Assembly (NCBI GenBank): GCA_905181875.1
Contig: CAJIZH010000002.1
Coordinates: 62,001 to 126,000 of the forward strand
Origin: Flavobacteriales bacterium UBA6770
Lineage (GTDB): Bacteria > Bacteroidota > Bacteroidia > Flavobacteriales_G > Salibacteraceae
DNA: 64,000 nucleotides
Direction of reading: 5' to 3'
Numbering within the stretch: position 1 is the first letter of the stretch; the number at the start of each line of letters is the position of its first letter. The notes beneath the pieces are model-generated. The model saw only the letters and a program-made list of their open reading frames with translations, made no database searches and had not been told where the DNA came from. This document shows, in pieces, positions 1 through 9,833 of the stretch. The position numbers were made by a program, and so were the translations under genes.

Positions 1-1
1 C

Positions 2-1156
2 TTTCGCAATGCACTTAGAAAAACTAACGTTCAACACTTAATTTACTTAGGAGGCATAATAAATGAATCTGACCTTTCAAAGCACTTAAGCTCTAGAAAA
101 AATGTCGAAACAGAGCTAAGTAAAGGAGATTACAATTTTACAGCTTTACGGGCTGGAATAATTATTGGTTCAGGAAGTGCTTCTTTTGAAATCATAAGAG
201 ACCTAGTTGAAAAACTACCAATAATGATTACTCCAAAGTGGCTTACCACCAAATGCCAGCCAATTGGAGTGACTGATGTTATTGCATTTCTCTCCAAGTC
301 CATATTTAACCCAAAAACATTTAATCAGAATTTTGATATCGGTGGTCCTGATGTGTTATCCTACAAAAACATGCTTTTGGATTTTGGTAAAATGCGTAAC
401 TTAAAACGTACAATAATAATTATTCCAGTAATGACTCCAAAACTTTCATCATACTGGCTTTATTTTGTAACCTCGACTTCTTATAATCTTGCAACATCAC
501 TTGTAAGCAGCATGAAAGTTGAAGTGATTTGTCGTGATAATATGCTGAGTACTCTTCTTGGAGTTCAACCCTTGAGTTATAAGGAAGCTTTAAAAAAAGC
601 ATTTAATAAAATTGACAATGACCAGACGCTATCAAGTTGGAAAGACGCCTATGCTAGTAGCGGATTAACATTTAATATATCTGAATTTATTACTGTCCCC
701 TCTTTCGGTTGTTTTAAAGACAGCAGAATTCGGGTTATGGAAAATCGTAAAAATAGTATTGATAAAATTTGGAGTATAGGTGGAAAAACTGGCTGGTATT
801 ATGGCACCTGGTTGTGGAAAAGTAGAGGTGTTTTGGATAAATTTTTTGGTGGCGTTGGTCTTAGAAGAGGAAGAACGAACCAAGCTAAGATAAACGTTGG
901 TGACTCTATTGATTTCTGGCGTGTGCTCTACGCGAATAAAAAAGAAGGTCACCTGCTACTGTTTGCAGAAATGAAACTTCCCGGAGAAGCTTGGCTTGAG
1001 TTTAAGGTTGTAAACAATAAACTTACGCAAACCGCAACATTTAGACCTTTAGGTCTGGCAGGTAGATTATACTGGTACTCAGTATTACCATTTCATGGCT
1101 TTATCTTTAATGGAATGCTTAAGCAGATAACCAAGTATAAACGGCATAAAAACTAA
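2..1156 (+). CDS. SDR-family NAD(P)-binding oxidoreductase with DUF2867-like C-terminus (5' partial at window edge)
   Basis: Frame 2 is open from base 2 (FRNALRKTNVQHLIYLGGII...LRAGIIIGSGSASFEIIRDLVEKLPIM) into the listed 224..1156 ORF. The C-terminal SIGGKTGWYYGTWLWKSRGVLDKFFGGVGLRRGR is typical of DUF2867. Confidence 0.85.
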   Translation, partial: FRNALRKTNVQHLIYLGGIINESDLSKHLSSRKNVETELSKGDYNFTALRAGIIIGSGSASFEIIRDLVEKLPIMITPKWLTTKCQPIGVTDVIAFLSKSIFNPKTFNQNFDIGGPDVLSYKNMLLDFGKMRNLKRTIIIIPVMTPKLSSYWLYFVTSTSYNLATSLVSSMKVEVICRDNMLSTLLGVQPLSYKEALKKAFNKIDNDQTLSSWKDAYASSGLTFNISEFITVPSFGCFKDSRIRVMENRKNSIDKIWSIGGKTGWYYGTWLWKSRGVLDKFFGGVGLRRGRTNQAKINVGDSIDFWRVLYANKKEGHLLLFAEMKLPGEAWLEFKVVNNKLTQTATFRPLGLAGRLYWYSVLPFHGFIFNGMLKQITKYKRHKN

Positions 1157-1188
1157 CGTTTATTAAAACCTTATTCAAACTATATATT

Positions 1189-1719
1189 ATGAAATACTTT
1201 ATTTGTACTATGATATTATCTTCCTCAATGAGCCTAGCAGTAATTTTTGATTTCAACAAAAAATCCAACGTTGAAGATTGGGTAATTGTAGACGATGGAG
1301 TGATGGGTGGAAGGTCAAAAGGCAACTTTAAGTTAAGTAAAGATGGTTTTGGTGTTTTTGAAGGAAAAATCTCATTAGAAAATAACGGCGGATTCTCATC
1401 GCTGCGCTATAAATTCCCAAAAATTGAAACTAAGGAATACTCTAAAGTGGTTCTTAAACTTAAAGGTGATGGCAAACAATATCAGTTTAGAGTAAAAACT
1501 AATTCCGGAGATTACTATTCTTATATAACAACCTTTTCCACCTCTGGAAAATGGCAAGAAATAGAAATTCCGTTAAAAGATATGTACCCTGGTTATAGAG
1601 GGCGAAAGTTGGATCAACCGAACTTTTCTGGTGATTACATAGAAGAAATCATGTTTCTGATTGGAAACAAAAAAGAGGAAAACTTTAAATTATTATTAGA
1701 CAACTTAGAATTGAAGTAA
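1189..1719 (+). CDS. CIA30-family (NADH:ubiquinone oxidoreductase intermediate-associated protein 30-like) protein
   Basis: FDFNKKSNVEDWVIVDDGVMGGRSKGNF...GFSSLRYKF motif pattern; N-terminal signal-like segment. Confidence 0.85.
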   Translation: MKYFICTMILSSSMSLAVIFDFNKKSNVEDWVIVDDGVMGGRSKGNFKLSKDGFGVFEGKISLENNGGFSSLRYKFPKIETKEYSKVVLKLKGDGKQYQFRVKTNSGDYYSYITTFSTSGKWQEIEIPLKDMYPGYRGRKLDQPNFSGDYIEEIMFLIGNKKEENFKLLLDNLELK

Positions 1720-1888
1720 TACGAAATTCCCATTGAACCAAATGCGAGTTATTCGCAAATGGCTTAATGTAAAAAAACAAAAATCCTGAATCAAAGATTA
1801 TCTCGTCTCAAGCTGATTTATCTAGCATTTCCTTACTTAATCGACACAAACAATCAAACCAATCACACTGTAATCTGTCATTAACACT

Positions 1889-2167
1889 ATGATGGAATTT
1901 TCAGAAAGAGATCACGATCGAATTATTGAGATGGCCTGGGAAGATCGCACTCCTTTCGAAGCAATTGATTTTCAATTTGGATTAAAAGAAAACGAGATTA
2001 TCCAAGTAATGCGCAGCACGCTAAAACCAAAATCATTTCGGTTATGGAGAAAAAGAGTGAACAGCGGAATAAGCAGTAAACATCTAAAAAAGCGCAGTGC
2101 TGAAATGACTCGATTCAAATGTTCACGTCAGCGCGGTATTTCGAACAATAAAATTACCAAGCGATGA
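1889..2167 (+). CDS. TIGR03643/DUF2805 family protein
   Basis: FSERDHDRIIEMAWEDRTPFEAIDFQFGLKENEIIQVMR...LKPKSFRLWRKRV signature; 4-bp overlap with the next CDS. Confidence 0.85.
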   Translation: MMEFSERDHDRIIEMAWEDRTPFEAIDFQFGLKENEIIQVMRSTLKPKSFRLWRKRVNSGISSKHLKKRSAEMTRFKCSRQRGISNNKITKR

Positions 2168-3252
2168 ATTTTCCTGCAGATTTAAAATCAATCCAAGAGC
2201 GCGTTCTAGCTATCAACCCAAAAAAATACGGAGCATCTAGAAACCATAAATCTGGATCAGTAACTCGATTAAGTCCTTACATAGCAAGAGGAGTGATTTC
2301 CACTAGAATGGTATTCCAACATATTCTTGATTTGGACCTCCCCTATTTTCATTCAGTAAAATTGATTCAAGAATTAGCCTGGCGAGACTATTGGCAGCAA
2401 GTGTGGATTGTAAAAGGAAATGCAATCGATAGCGATTTAAAACACGAACAATCCGCAGTATCAAATCATGCAGTTCCAACTGCACTGATTCAAGCAAGAA
2501 CAGGAATCGAGGCTATAGACATAGCAACTCAAGAACTATACAACACTGGCTACATGCACAACCACATGCGCATGTATATAGCTTCTATTACTTGTAATAT
2601 TAGTCATTCGCATTGGTTTCAACCTGCCCAATGGATGTATGCCAATTTGTTAGACGGAGATTGGGCCAGTAATGCCTTAAGCTGGCAATGGGTTGCAGGT
2701 GCAAATGCTAACAAGAAATATTATGCCAATCAAGAAAACATAAACAACTTCTTTGAAAGCGATCAATCCGACACCTTTTTAGACGTTAGCTACGAACAAT
2801 TTGAAACGATGGAAACGCCACCTATACTTAAGGTAACAGAAAACTTCGAGTTAAAAACTGAGCTTCCAACAAACAAGAATTTAGTGCTAAATGCTCAACT
2901 GCCAACCTGTGTCTACAGCTACTATAATCTTGACCCTAAATGGAGACAAGACAAAACAGCTAACCGTGTTTTGATATTGGAACCTAGCTTTTTCACTAAA
3001 TATCCAGTTGCTCAAAAACCACTTGATTTTGCGCTTTCATTGTCTGAAAATATTGAAGGTATTCAAGTTTTTGTGGGTGAATTCGATGAGCTTCAGAAAT
3101 TAGCAGGAACATCAACCATGATTTTTAAAGAGCATCCTACTAATCTCCATTTTAAAGGAACTCAAGACGAACGAGATTGGATGTTTTCTGTCAAAGGATT
3201 CTTTCCTTCTTTTTTCGCCTTTTGGAAAAAGTGCAATAAAGAGCTCAAGTAA
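2164..3252 (+). CDS. Photolyase/cryptochrome-like FAD-binding domain protein lacking the N-terminal antenna domain
   Basis: TRLSPYIARGVIS, QELAWRDYWQQVW, LYNTGYMHNHMRMYIASI and DGDWASNALSWQWVAGANANKKYYA match photolyase FAD-domain motifs. The protein begins at this domain. Confidence 0.85.
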   Translation: MNFPADLKSIQERVLAINPKKYGASRNHKSGSVTRLSPYIARGVISTRMVFQHILDLDLPYFHSVKLIQELAWRDYWQQVWIVKGNAIDSDLKHEQSAVSNHAVPTALIQARTGIEAIDIATQELYNTGYMHNHMRMYIASITCNISHSHWFQPAQWMYANLLDGDWASNALSWQWVAGANANKKYYANQENINNFFESDQSDTFLDVSYEQFETMETPPILKVTENFELKTELPTNKNLVLNAQLPTCVYSYYNLDPKWRQDKTANRVLILEPSFFTKYPVAQKPLDFALSLSENIEGIQVFVGEFDELQKLAGTSTMIFKEHPTNLHFKGTQDERDWMFSVKGFFPSFFAFWKKCNKELK

Positions 3253-3617
3253 TTACAAAAATGAAATTGGGTTTTTTATAATCGTATCGATTGAGTAACT
3301 GACTTATTCTTATGAATAATTGAAAGTTCAACTTTGTTGATTAAAAATTCAGAAATGGAAATCCTGATTTTATAATTAATCCTCGGTTTCCCAATGCATG
3401 AGAACTAGCGGCAGCATAATAATGAATAAAGGATAAAATGCTATTTTCAATAAAGACTGTGGGCACTATTATTGGATTTGCTTAAACGCTTATTTTCAAT
3501 TCAAAACTCACCTAAAAATTGATACAAATTAAATATAAAATGAATCACAAGTTAAATCGTTGAAACGTATTTATTTTCGTTAAATTGCATTTTTTAAGAT
3601 ATGTAAATACTTTGTCT

Positions 3618-5957
3618 ATGAACCAACCTTTTGACGAGAAACGTCTTGAAGACCTAAATCAATTGCAACTTCTAGACTCTCTTCCCGAAAAAGAATACGA
3701 CAATATAACCAGTCTAGCCGCTCTAATATGTGACACTCCTATCTCTTTAGTTTCTCTTGTTTCTGACAAACGGCAGTTCTTCAAATCAAATCATGGATTA
3801 GATATCAACGAGACGCCAATCGAGCAGTCGTTTTGTACCCATGCTATTAACAATCCTCTGCAGTATTTTATTGTAGAAGATGCACGAGAGGATGATCGCT
3901 TCAAGAACAATCCACTCGTTACTGGAAACCCTGAAATTGTTTTTTATACAGGAATACCTTTAGTAAGTAATGAGGGTAATGCTTTAGGCACACTTTGCGT
4001 AATCGATACTAAACCCCGAAAGCTCGAGCCAAAACAATTGAAAGCTTTAAAATCACTGGCTTATCAGGTATTGCAGTTTTTTAAACATCGTAAGGAGCAC
4101 TTTGGTCTTAAAAAAATGACAGAGAACTTCACAATTAAATCACAGTACTTAAATAATATTATTGATGCAGCTGGAATTAATGTCGACATTACCCAAATCA
4201 GAAATACTGAAGCTCAATTTAAAACCATTACCAATAATATTCCCGGTGTAGTTTTTCGCTACAAGCTTCGCCCAGATGGCAGCGACGATTTGCTATTGGT
4301 AAGCGAAGGAGCTGTAAATCTTTGGGGTTTCTCTGCTGAAGAAGTCATGAAAAATAGCCAGCTTATTTGGGAGAATATTGAAGAAGAAGATATAGAAGTA
4401 CTCGTACAATCCATTCAGAAATCGGCGCAAGAACTTAGCTTTTGGGAGCACGTATGGCGCCATCGCCATACCGACGGTGCCATCCGTTGGTGCAGGGGTG
4501 CTGGAAATCCAATACGCGCAGAAGACGGGAGTACTATTTGGGACACGATTATTCTAGATATTACCATTGAAAAAGAAAACGAGTTGGAAGTTGAGCAAAG
4601 TGAAAGAAGATTTAAAGGCCTTGTTCAAAATGGATCTGATTTAATTACAATTATGGACTATGAAGGCAACAACAAATACATAAGCCCTTCTTCCACAAAA
4701 ATTTTAGGAATTAATCCGAAGGAATTAATCCCTAAAAATAACTTTGATATTATTCATCCAAATGATAAAAAAGCGGTTACTAAAAGTCTCCTAAAATTAA
4801 AAACTAAAAAACAGCTCACGCTTAAACCTTACAGAATTAAACATGGTAATGGATCTTGGCGCTGGCTAGAAAGCGATTTAACTGACCTTATGAATGATTC
4901 AGCTATAGTTGGAATAGTAGCAAACTCTAGAGATATAACAACGCGAGTCCTTATCGAAAAGAAACTAAAAAAGAGTAAATCATATTACAAAGGTTTATCC
5001 GAATCACAAACCAACTTTGTTATTCGAACTGATATAAATTTGATTTTCACCTATGTAAACAAAAAATTTATTAACGAATTTGGTTGGCTTTACCCTGATG
5101 GGAAAATATTAGGGAACAACTATTTTTCATCAATTTCGGAATACCATCATAAAAGAACAAAAGAAATAGTAGAAAAATGTATTGCAGAACCTAAAAAGGT
5201 GTTTAAAATTGAAATCAACAAACCAACCAGCGATGGAAAAACTCGCACTACTCTTTGGGACTTTGTATGTATTACAGATGCTCAAGGAAAACCTTCTGAA
5301 ATACAATGTATAGGGATGGACATATCAAAACGTATTAAATCCGAAAACGCTCTTAAAGAATCAGAACACCGCTATTCTGATCTATTTAACCTTAGCCCAC
5401 AGCCTCAGTATATTTTCGAAATAGCTACTTTAAAGTTTCTGGATGTTAATAAAGCTGCAATTGAGCGCTACGGATATTCTTACAAGGAATTCCTGAATAT
5501 GACATTAAGAGGAATAAGACCAAAATCTGAATACTCAAAATTAGATGAGGCTCTAAAATTTCCGGCACAAAAGGGAGCACGCCACTTCTTTGGCGAACAT
5601 GTGCATAAAAATAAAAACGGAAAAGAAATCATTGTCGATCTTCGAGCTCATAATATATTATACAAAGGAAAAGAGGCTAAAGTCGTATTAGTAACAGACA
5701 TTACGGAACGCTATAAGCATATAAAGGCCATTGAAGCTCAAAACGAAAAACTAAAACAAATTGCATGGACCCAATCGCATGAAGTGCGAGCACCATTAAC
5801 AAACATAATGGGATTGATAGATGTATTGAGTTCCGTGACCTTATCAGCTGATGAAAAAGAAGAGTTTTCAAAGCACCTAATGGCCTCAGCAAATGAATTG
5901 GATAGCGTTATTAAAAATATCGTTAAAACCACAGAACAAGTGTTGGTTACAAAATAA
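3618..5957 (+). CDS. GAF + multi-PAS sensor protein ending in a HisKA-like H-box, no HATPase_c domain
   Basis: N-terminal GAF (ITSLAALICDTPISLVSLVSDKRQFFKSNHGL); several PAS/PAC units; terminal QSHEVRAPLTNIMGLIDVL followed by only ~50 aa. Start placed at the internal Met of the 3585 ORF. Confidence 0.8.
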   Translation: MNQPFDEKRLEDLNQLQLLDSLPEKEYDNITSLAALICDTPISLVSLVSDKRQFFKSNHGLDINETPIEQSFCTHAINNPLQYFIVEDAREDDRFKNNPLVTGNPEIVFYTGIPLVSNEGNALGTLCVIDTKPRKLEPKQLKALKSLAYQVLQFFKHRKEHFGLKKMTENFTIKSQYLNNIIDAAGINVDITQIRNTEAQFKTITNNIPGVVFRYKLRPDGSDDLLLVSEGAVNLWGFSAEEVMKNSQLIWENIEEEDIEVLVQSIQKSAQELSFWEHVWRHRHTDGAIRWCRGAGNPIRAEDGSTIWDTIILDITIEKENELEVEQSERRFKGLVQNGSDLITIMDYEGNNKYISPSSTKILGINPKELIPKNNFDIIHPNDKKAVTKSLLKLKTKKQLTLKPYRIKHGNGSWRWLESDLTDLMNDSAIVGIVANSRDITTRVLIEKKLKKSKSYYKGLSESQTNFVIRTDINLIFTYVNKKFINEFGWLYPDGKILGNNYFSSISEYHHKRTKEIVEKCIAEPKKVFKIEINKPTSDGKTRTTLWDFVCITDAQGKPSEIQCIGMDISKRIKSENALKESEHRYSDLFNLSPQPQYIFEIATLKFLDVNKAAIERYGYSYKEFLNMTLRGIRPKSEYSKLDEALKFPAQKGARHFFGEHVHKNKNGKEIIVDLRAHNILYKGKEAKVVLVTDITERYKHIKAIEAQNEKLKQIAWTQSHEVRAPLTNIMGLIDVLSSVTLSADEKEEFSKHLMASANELDSVIKNIVKTTEQVLVTK

Positions 5958-6105
5958 AGTGAGTTCTTCTATTAATAAGCTACCCGTTCATTGCCAGAAA
6001 ACCGGCAGACTATAAAAAGAAATGATTCAACTTATTGATAACTAAAGGAAGTACAGCCAAAAATTTTATTTTCATTTTCAGTTATTAACTAAATATTGAT
6101 ATCTG

Positions 6106-7070
6106 ATGAAAAAAGCGGTCTTATTTACTGCCGTTGTATTCCTGTTAAGCTCTTCAATTTGGGCTCAAATAAACCTTGTTTTTGAAAACAAATCTTCAAA
6201 GGTTAATGACGAAATCGCTCAGCAAATTAAAGAGGCTTACTTAAACTTAAAGAATGGCGACGAATTATTGATTAGTGTTCTTTCTTCAAAAGAATTGAAG
6301 AAATTAGAGGATCAAGATAAAATTGGATTTAGTAGAAGTAGAAGTAACAAAATCATCAATTATTGCACGAATTCTTTAACGATACAGCCTCTTAATATTA
6401 AATATGTTTTTACCCCATTAGCCAGTCCTAAAAAGGTTATTTCATCTATAAATAAAGCATACAGAAACTTTACCAATAGAAGCGGTATTTACAATTTAGT
6501 TATTTATAGGCCAGATACTTACACGCATTCAGGAATAGTAGATACCTCTAGATTAAAATCAAAAATAACCACAATAAAAAAATCTGAAGAGGAATACATA
6601 TATGGCGAATTTGTTAAAATTCGTATTCCAGAAAACTCCTTCGATTGTTCTTGCGAAAAGATTGAATTTGAAATGAATGAAGAACAGTTTAATGAAATTG
6701 ATAAGATTTTTATTACTACTAATAAGTTAGGGTGTATCAACGCTGACAAATTCATTGAGTCAGAAGAAAATACCAATTTAATAGTAAAAATGAACACAAC
6801 TTCGCCTAGGCTATGTGCTCGACTCATTTTTAAAAATAACAAAAAGACTCTGCCAGGATATTTTACAAATCACGATAAAACTATCCTTGAATTCAACAAA
6901 ATTCCGAATGGAAAAAATCAAGTCTTTTAGTTTATGAATTTATAAATAAAACAACTATTAATTGGAACATTGTAGAGTTAACAACTGGAGATAAAAATGT
7001 AATTGAAAATCTTATTCTAAAAAAGTCTTCCATGGATGAGTTTAAAAATTCCACTAGGGTATTGTGGTAG
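6106..7070 (+). pseudogene. Secreted hypothetical protein, probably frameshifted in an A-run near 6912-6917
   Basis: The 274-aa ORF has a signal peptide and stops at 6930. The +1 frame continues ...KKSSLLVYEFINKTTINWNIVELTTGDKNVIENLILKKSSMDEFKNSTRVLW* to 7070. The switch falls at ggaaaaaatc. Confidence 0.55.
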
Positions 7071-7101
7071 AAGTCTTTCATCCATTTCAATACACAACCA
7101 A

Positions 7102-7983
7102 TTACCAAGCAATTCCTTTCTTCAATTTCTCCAAAGTCTGCTGCTCTTCGCTGTTTTCTTTTGGTTGAAAGTTATATGGCCAGCTAACATGTGTAGGCAA
7201 GGACATCAGAATAGATTCAATTCGTCCGTTCGTTTCCAAACCAAATTTGGTTCCTTTATCGTAAACCAAATTAAATTCCACGTAACGCCCTCTCCTGATC
7301 AGTTGCCAGTTCTTGTTCTCTTCGCTAAAGGGTTTGTTTGCATTTGCATTTACAATGGGCAAATACGCCTTTAAGAAAGTATCGCCTATGGCTTTGTTAT
7401 AATCGAAGAGTTCGCTCCAATCTCTGTCGTTTAATCGATCGTAGAAAATGCCACCTACTCCCCTCGTTTCGTTCCTGTGTTTTATAAAGAAATAATTATC
7501 TGCCCATTCTTTAAATTTCGGAAAATACTCAGCGTCAAATTGATCGCAAGTGGATTTTAGTTCCGAATGAAATCCTTTGGTTTCTTGGTCGTTAATATAA
7601 ATTGGAGTCAAATCAATTCCACCACCAAACCACCAAGTTTCTCCTTCAATCTCGAAGAAGCGTGTATTCATGTGAATAATAGGAACCCATGGATTTTTTG
7701 GATGCAAAACGATGGATACTCCTGCGGCAAAAAACTCGGATTTTGAAACACCCAAAGCCTTTTTAATAGTATCGGGCAGCACACCGTGAACTGCAGAAAA
7801 ATTAACCCCTCCTTTTTCAAAAACGTTTCCGTCTTGAATAACACGAGATCTTCCGCCTCCACCTTCTGGACGACTCCAATTATCTTCTTGAAACTTTGCT
7901 AATCCGTCGGCTTTTTCCAATCCTGCACAGATATTATCCTGCAAAGATTTATACCATTCAATTACTTGCTCTTGGTAACTCAT
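7102..7983 (-). CDS. hemF: Oxygen-dependent coproporphyrinogen III oxidase
   Basis: NWSRPEGGGGRSRVIQDGNVFEKGGVNFSAVHG, HMNTRFFEIEG and GRYVEFNLVYDKGTKFGLETNGRIESILMSLP motifs. Confidence 0.97.
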   Translation of the reverse strand: MSYQEQVIEWYKSLQDNICAGLEKADGLAKFQEDNWSRPEGGGGRSRVIQDGNVFEKGGVNFSAVHGVLPDTIKKALGVSKSEFFAAGVSIVLHPKNPWVPIIHMNTRFFEIEGETWWFGGGIDLTPIYINDQETKGFHSELKSTCDQFDAEYFPKFKEWADNYFFIKHRNETRGVGGIFYDRLNDRDWSELFDYNKAIGDTFLKAYLPIVNANANKPFSEENKNWQLIRRGRYVEFNLVYDKGTKFGLETNGRIESILMSLPTHVSWPYNFQPKENSEEQQTLEKLKKGIAW

Positions 7984-9807
7984 TTATTCAACCTCAACGT
8001 AAAAATAGTTTTCAATTTTCACCATTTTTAGAGCAGTATTTTCAAAACCGCCGTTTGGATTTAATCTTGAAAATTTGAAATCCTTACTCACTCCTCGGTA
8101 GGTGTCCGTTGGATAATTTTCATAGAAACCATTACCGTATTTCTGCAACGATTCTAAAAAGTACAACCCTATATCATAGCCTAAAAAGGTCCAGTCATTT
8201 GGATCCGATTTGTAGATTTTTCTATATTTCACAATAAACTCAGCGGTTGCACTGTAATTGTAATCTACAAACTGATTGTAAGGGATATGCACCTTTAGAT
8301 TATTCAAATATTTAATATCTAAATAACCGAAAGTGCTCCACGAATCCATTCCTACAACTGTAATATCATAATCTTTTGAATATCGGTTCAAAGCATTCAA
8401 CATTCTAGTTACAAAAGTCTTACTATTCAACGGCATCACCAATACATTTGGAATTGAATCGTCTAACAGGTATTTGATTTTTGCAGTGTCAAAATCCCAA
8501 ATCTTAAGACGTTGGAAGTTCGTATTCACTTCACTGAAAATTACTTCGTTTGTATCACCGTTGTAAATTCCTTTGAAGTGTTCCACTAACAAAACATCTT
8601 TTAATTCATTATTTTCAATCAAAACCAGGTTCTTATCTTTAAAATTAGTCAGAGCCATATTTCGAATAAAATCTACTTGAGCTTTACTTCCTGAGTTCAC
8701 TTTTATTGTTCTAAGATTCGTATCCAAAATGCTGTTACTCTGAGGTACTGGCGAAATACTCGCTGCCCCAATTGCATCTGCGTATTTCTGAACTACCTCA
8801 AAATTTGGACGATATAATGGCCCGATAAATAAATCCGTATTAACTAATTCCATGTCCAAAAGGATATCTTTAACTACTTGATTGCTTCTTGATTTCCGAT
8901 CGTATTTGCTATCATACACCAGCACTTTGAATTTATAGCCTTTAGTTCGTAAACTATCCAACGCAAGTTTAACTCCTGTATAAATTCCCATAGCAACTTC
9001 AGATGCTGGTAGAATTTTTTCGGGTTCAAAACTTCTCCGCTTTTGTTCTAAGGTATCGTTTAAATCAAAATAAAACGGAAGCATTATCACTATCTGGTAT
9101 TCTTCTTTAAAAACACTTGAGTCTTCCTTTAATGGAATAATATCTGCTAATGCATCAGAAACAGAAATCGATTTTGCTTTAGCAATGGGCAATCGAATGG
9201 TTGTACCCACTTTTAGACCATCAGCTAATCCATTATTTACGATTCGAATACTATCCATGTTCAAATCATATTCCTTGGCTAAAGAATAAAGTGTCTCTTT
9301 AGGTTCTACAAAATGCAATTCAAAAGAATCTTCAACTGCTGGTACAATTACATTTTCACTCACATTAGTAACAATATTTTGCTCTATTGGAATTCTTAGT
9401 TCCATCCCTTCTTTAAGGCCCTCCTTAGTTTGAGGATTGCTCTTTACGAGATTATCGGCACTTATCTCATACTTTCGAGATAAAGAATACATTGTTTCTT
9501 TAGCGATTACATTATGAACCAAGTATTTACCTTCGGCTTTAGGTGGATTATTTGCCGCTGCTTTAGTATCCACTTTTTTAACCGGAATTCGAATTACTTG
9601 TCCAATCTTCAGCCCTTCCTCCAATTGAGGATTTTCCCTAATTAAATCTTTAATCTTAACCGAATACATTTTACTTAAAGAATACAGCGTATTGCCTTTT
9701 TCAATCCTATGGAGGTAATACGTTTTACCATCAATCAACTGAACTTGCTTTTGATTAAACTGCTGAGCAATAGCACTTTCTGCAGTATAAAACACAGGTA
9801 AAAACAA
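7984..9807 (-). CDS. LysM-repeat protein with periplasmic-binding-protein-like C-terminal domain
   Basis: Three LysM-like repeats (YYLHRIEKGNTLYSLSKMYSVKIKDLIRENPQL...GLKIGQVIRIP). The C-terminal part resembles an ABC substrate-binding fold. The true start may lie near 9832 (see findings). Confidence 0.85.
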   Translation of the reverse strand: MFLPVFYTAESAIAQQFNQKQVQLIDGKTYYLHRIEKGNTLYSLSKMYSVKIKDLIRENPQLEEGLKIGQVIRIPVKKVDTKAAANNPPKAEGKYLVHNVIAKETMYSLSRKYEISADNLVKSNPQTKEGLKEGMELRIPIEQNIVTNVSENVIVPAVEDSFELHFVEPKETLYSLAKEYDLNMDSIRIVNNGLADGLKVGTTIRLPIAKAKSISVSDALADIIPLKEDSSVFKEEYQIVIMLPFYFDLNDTLEQKRRSFEPEKILPASEVAMGIYTGVKLALDSLRTKGYKFKVLVYDSKYDRKSRSNQVVKDILLDMELVNTDLFIGPLYRPNFEVVQKYADAIGAASISPVPQSNSILDTNLRTIKVNSGSKAQVDFIRNMALTNFKDKNLVLIENNELKDVLLVEHFKGIYNGDTNEVIFSEVNTNFQRLKIWDFDTAKIKYLLDDSIPNVLVMPLNSKTFVTRMLNALNRYSKDYDITVVGMDSWSTFGYLDIKYLNNLKVHIPYNQFVDYNYSATAEFIVKYRKIYKSDPNDWTFLGYDIGLYFLESLQKYGNGFYENYPTDTYRGVSKDFKFSRLNPNGGFENTALKMVKIENYFYVEVE

Positions 9808-9833
9808 AAATTATTCTTAGTAAAACTTTCAAA

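Noticed and set aside
420-952. Minus-strand ORFs 420..602 and 665..952
   Set aside because: Antisense to the open SDR/DUF2867 frame; no recognisable domain.
7036-7374. Plus-strand 112-aa ORF
   Set aside because: Antisense to hemF; shadow ORF.
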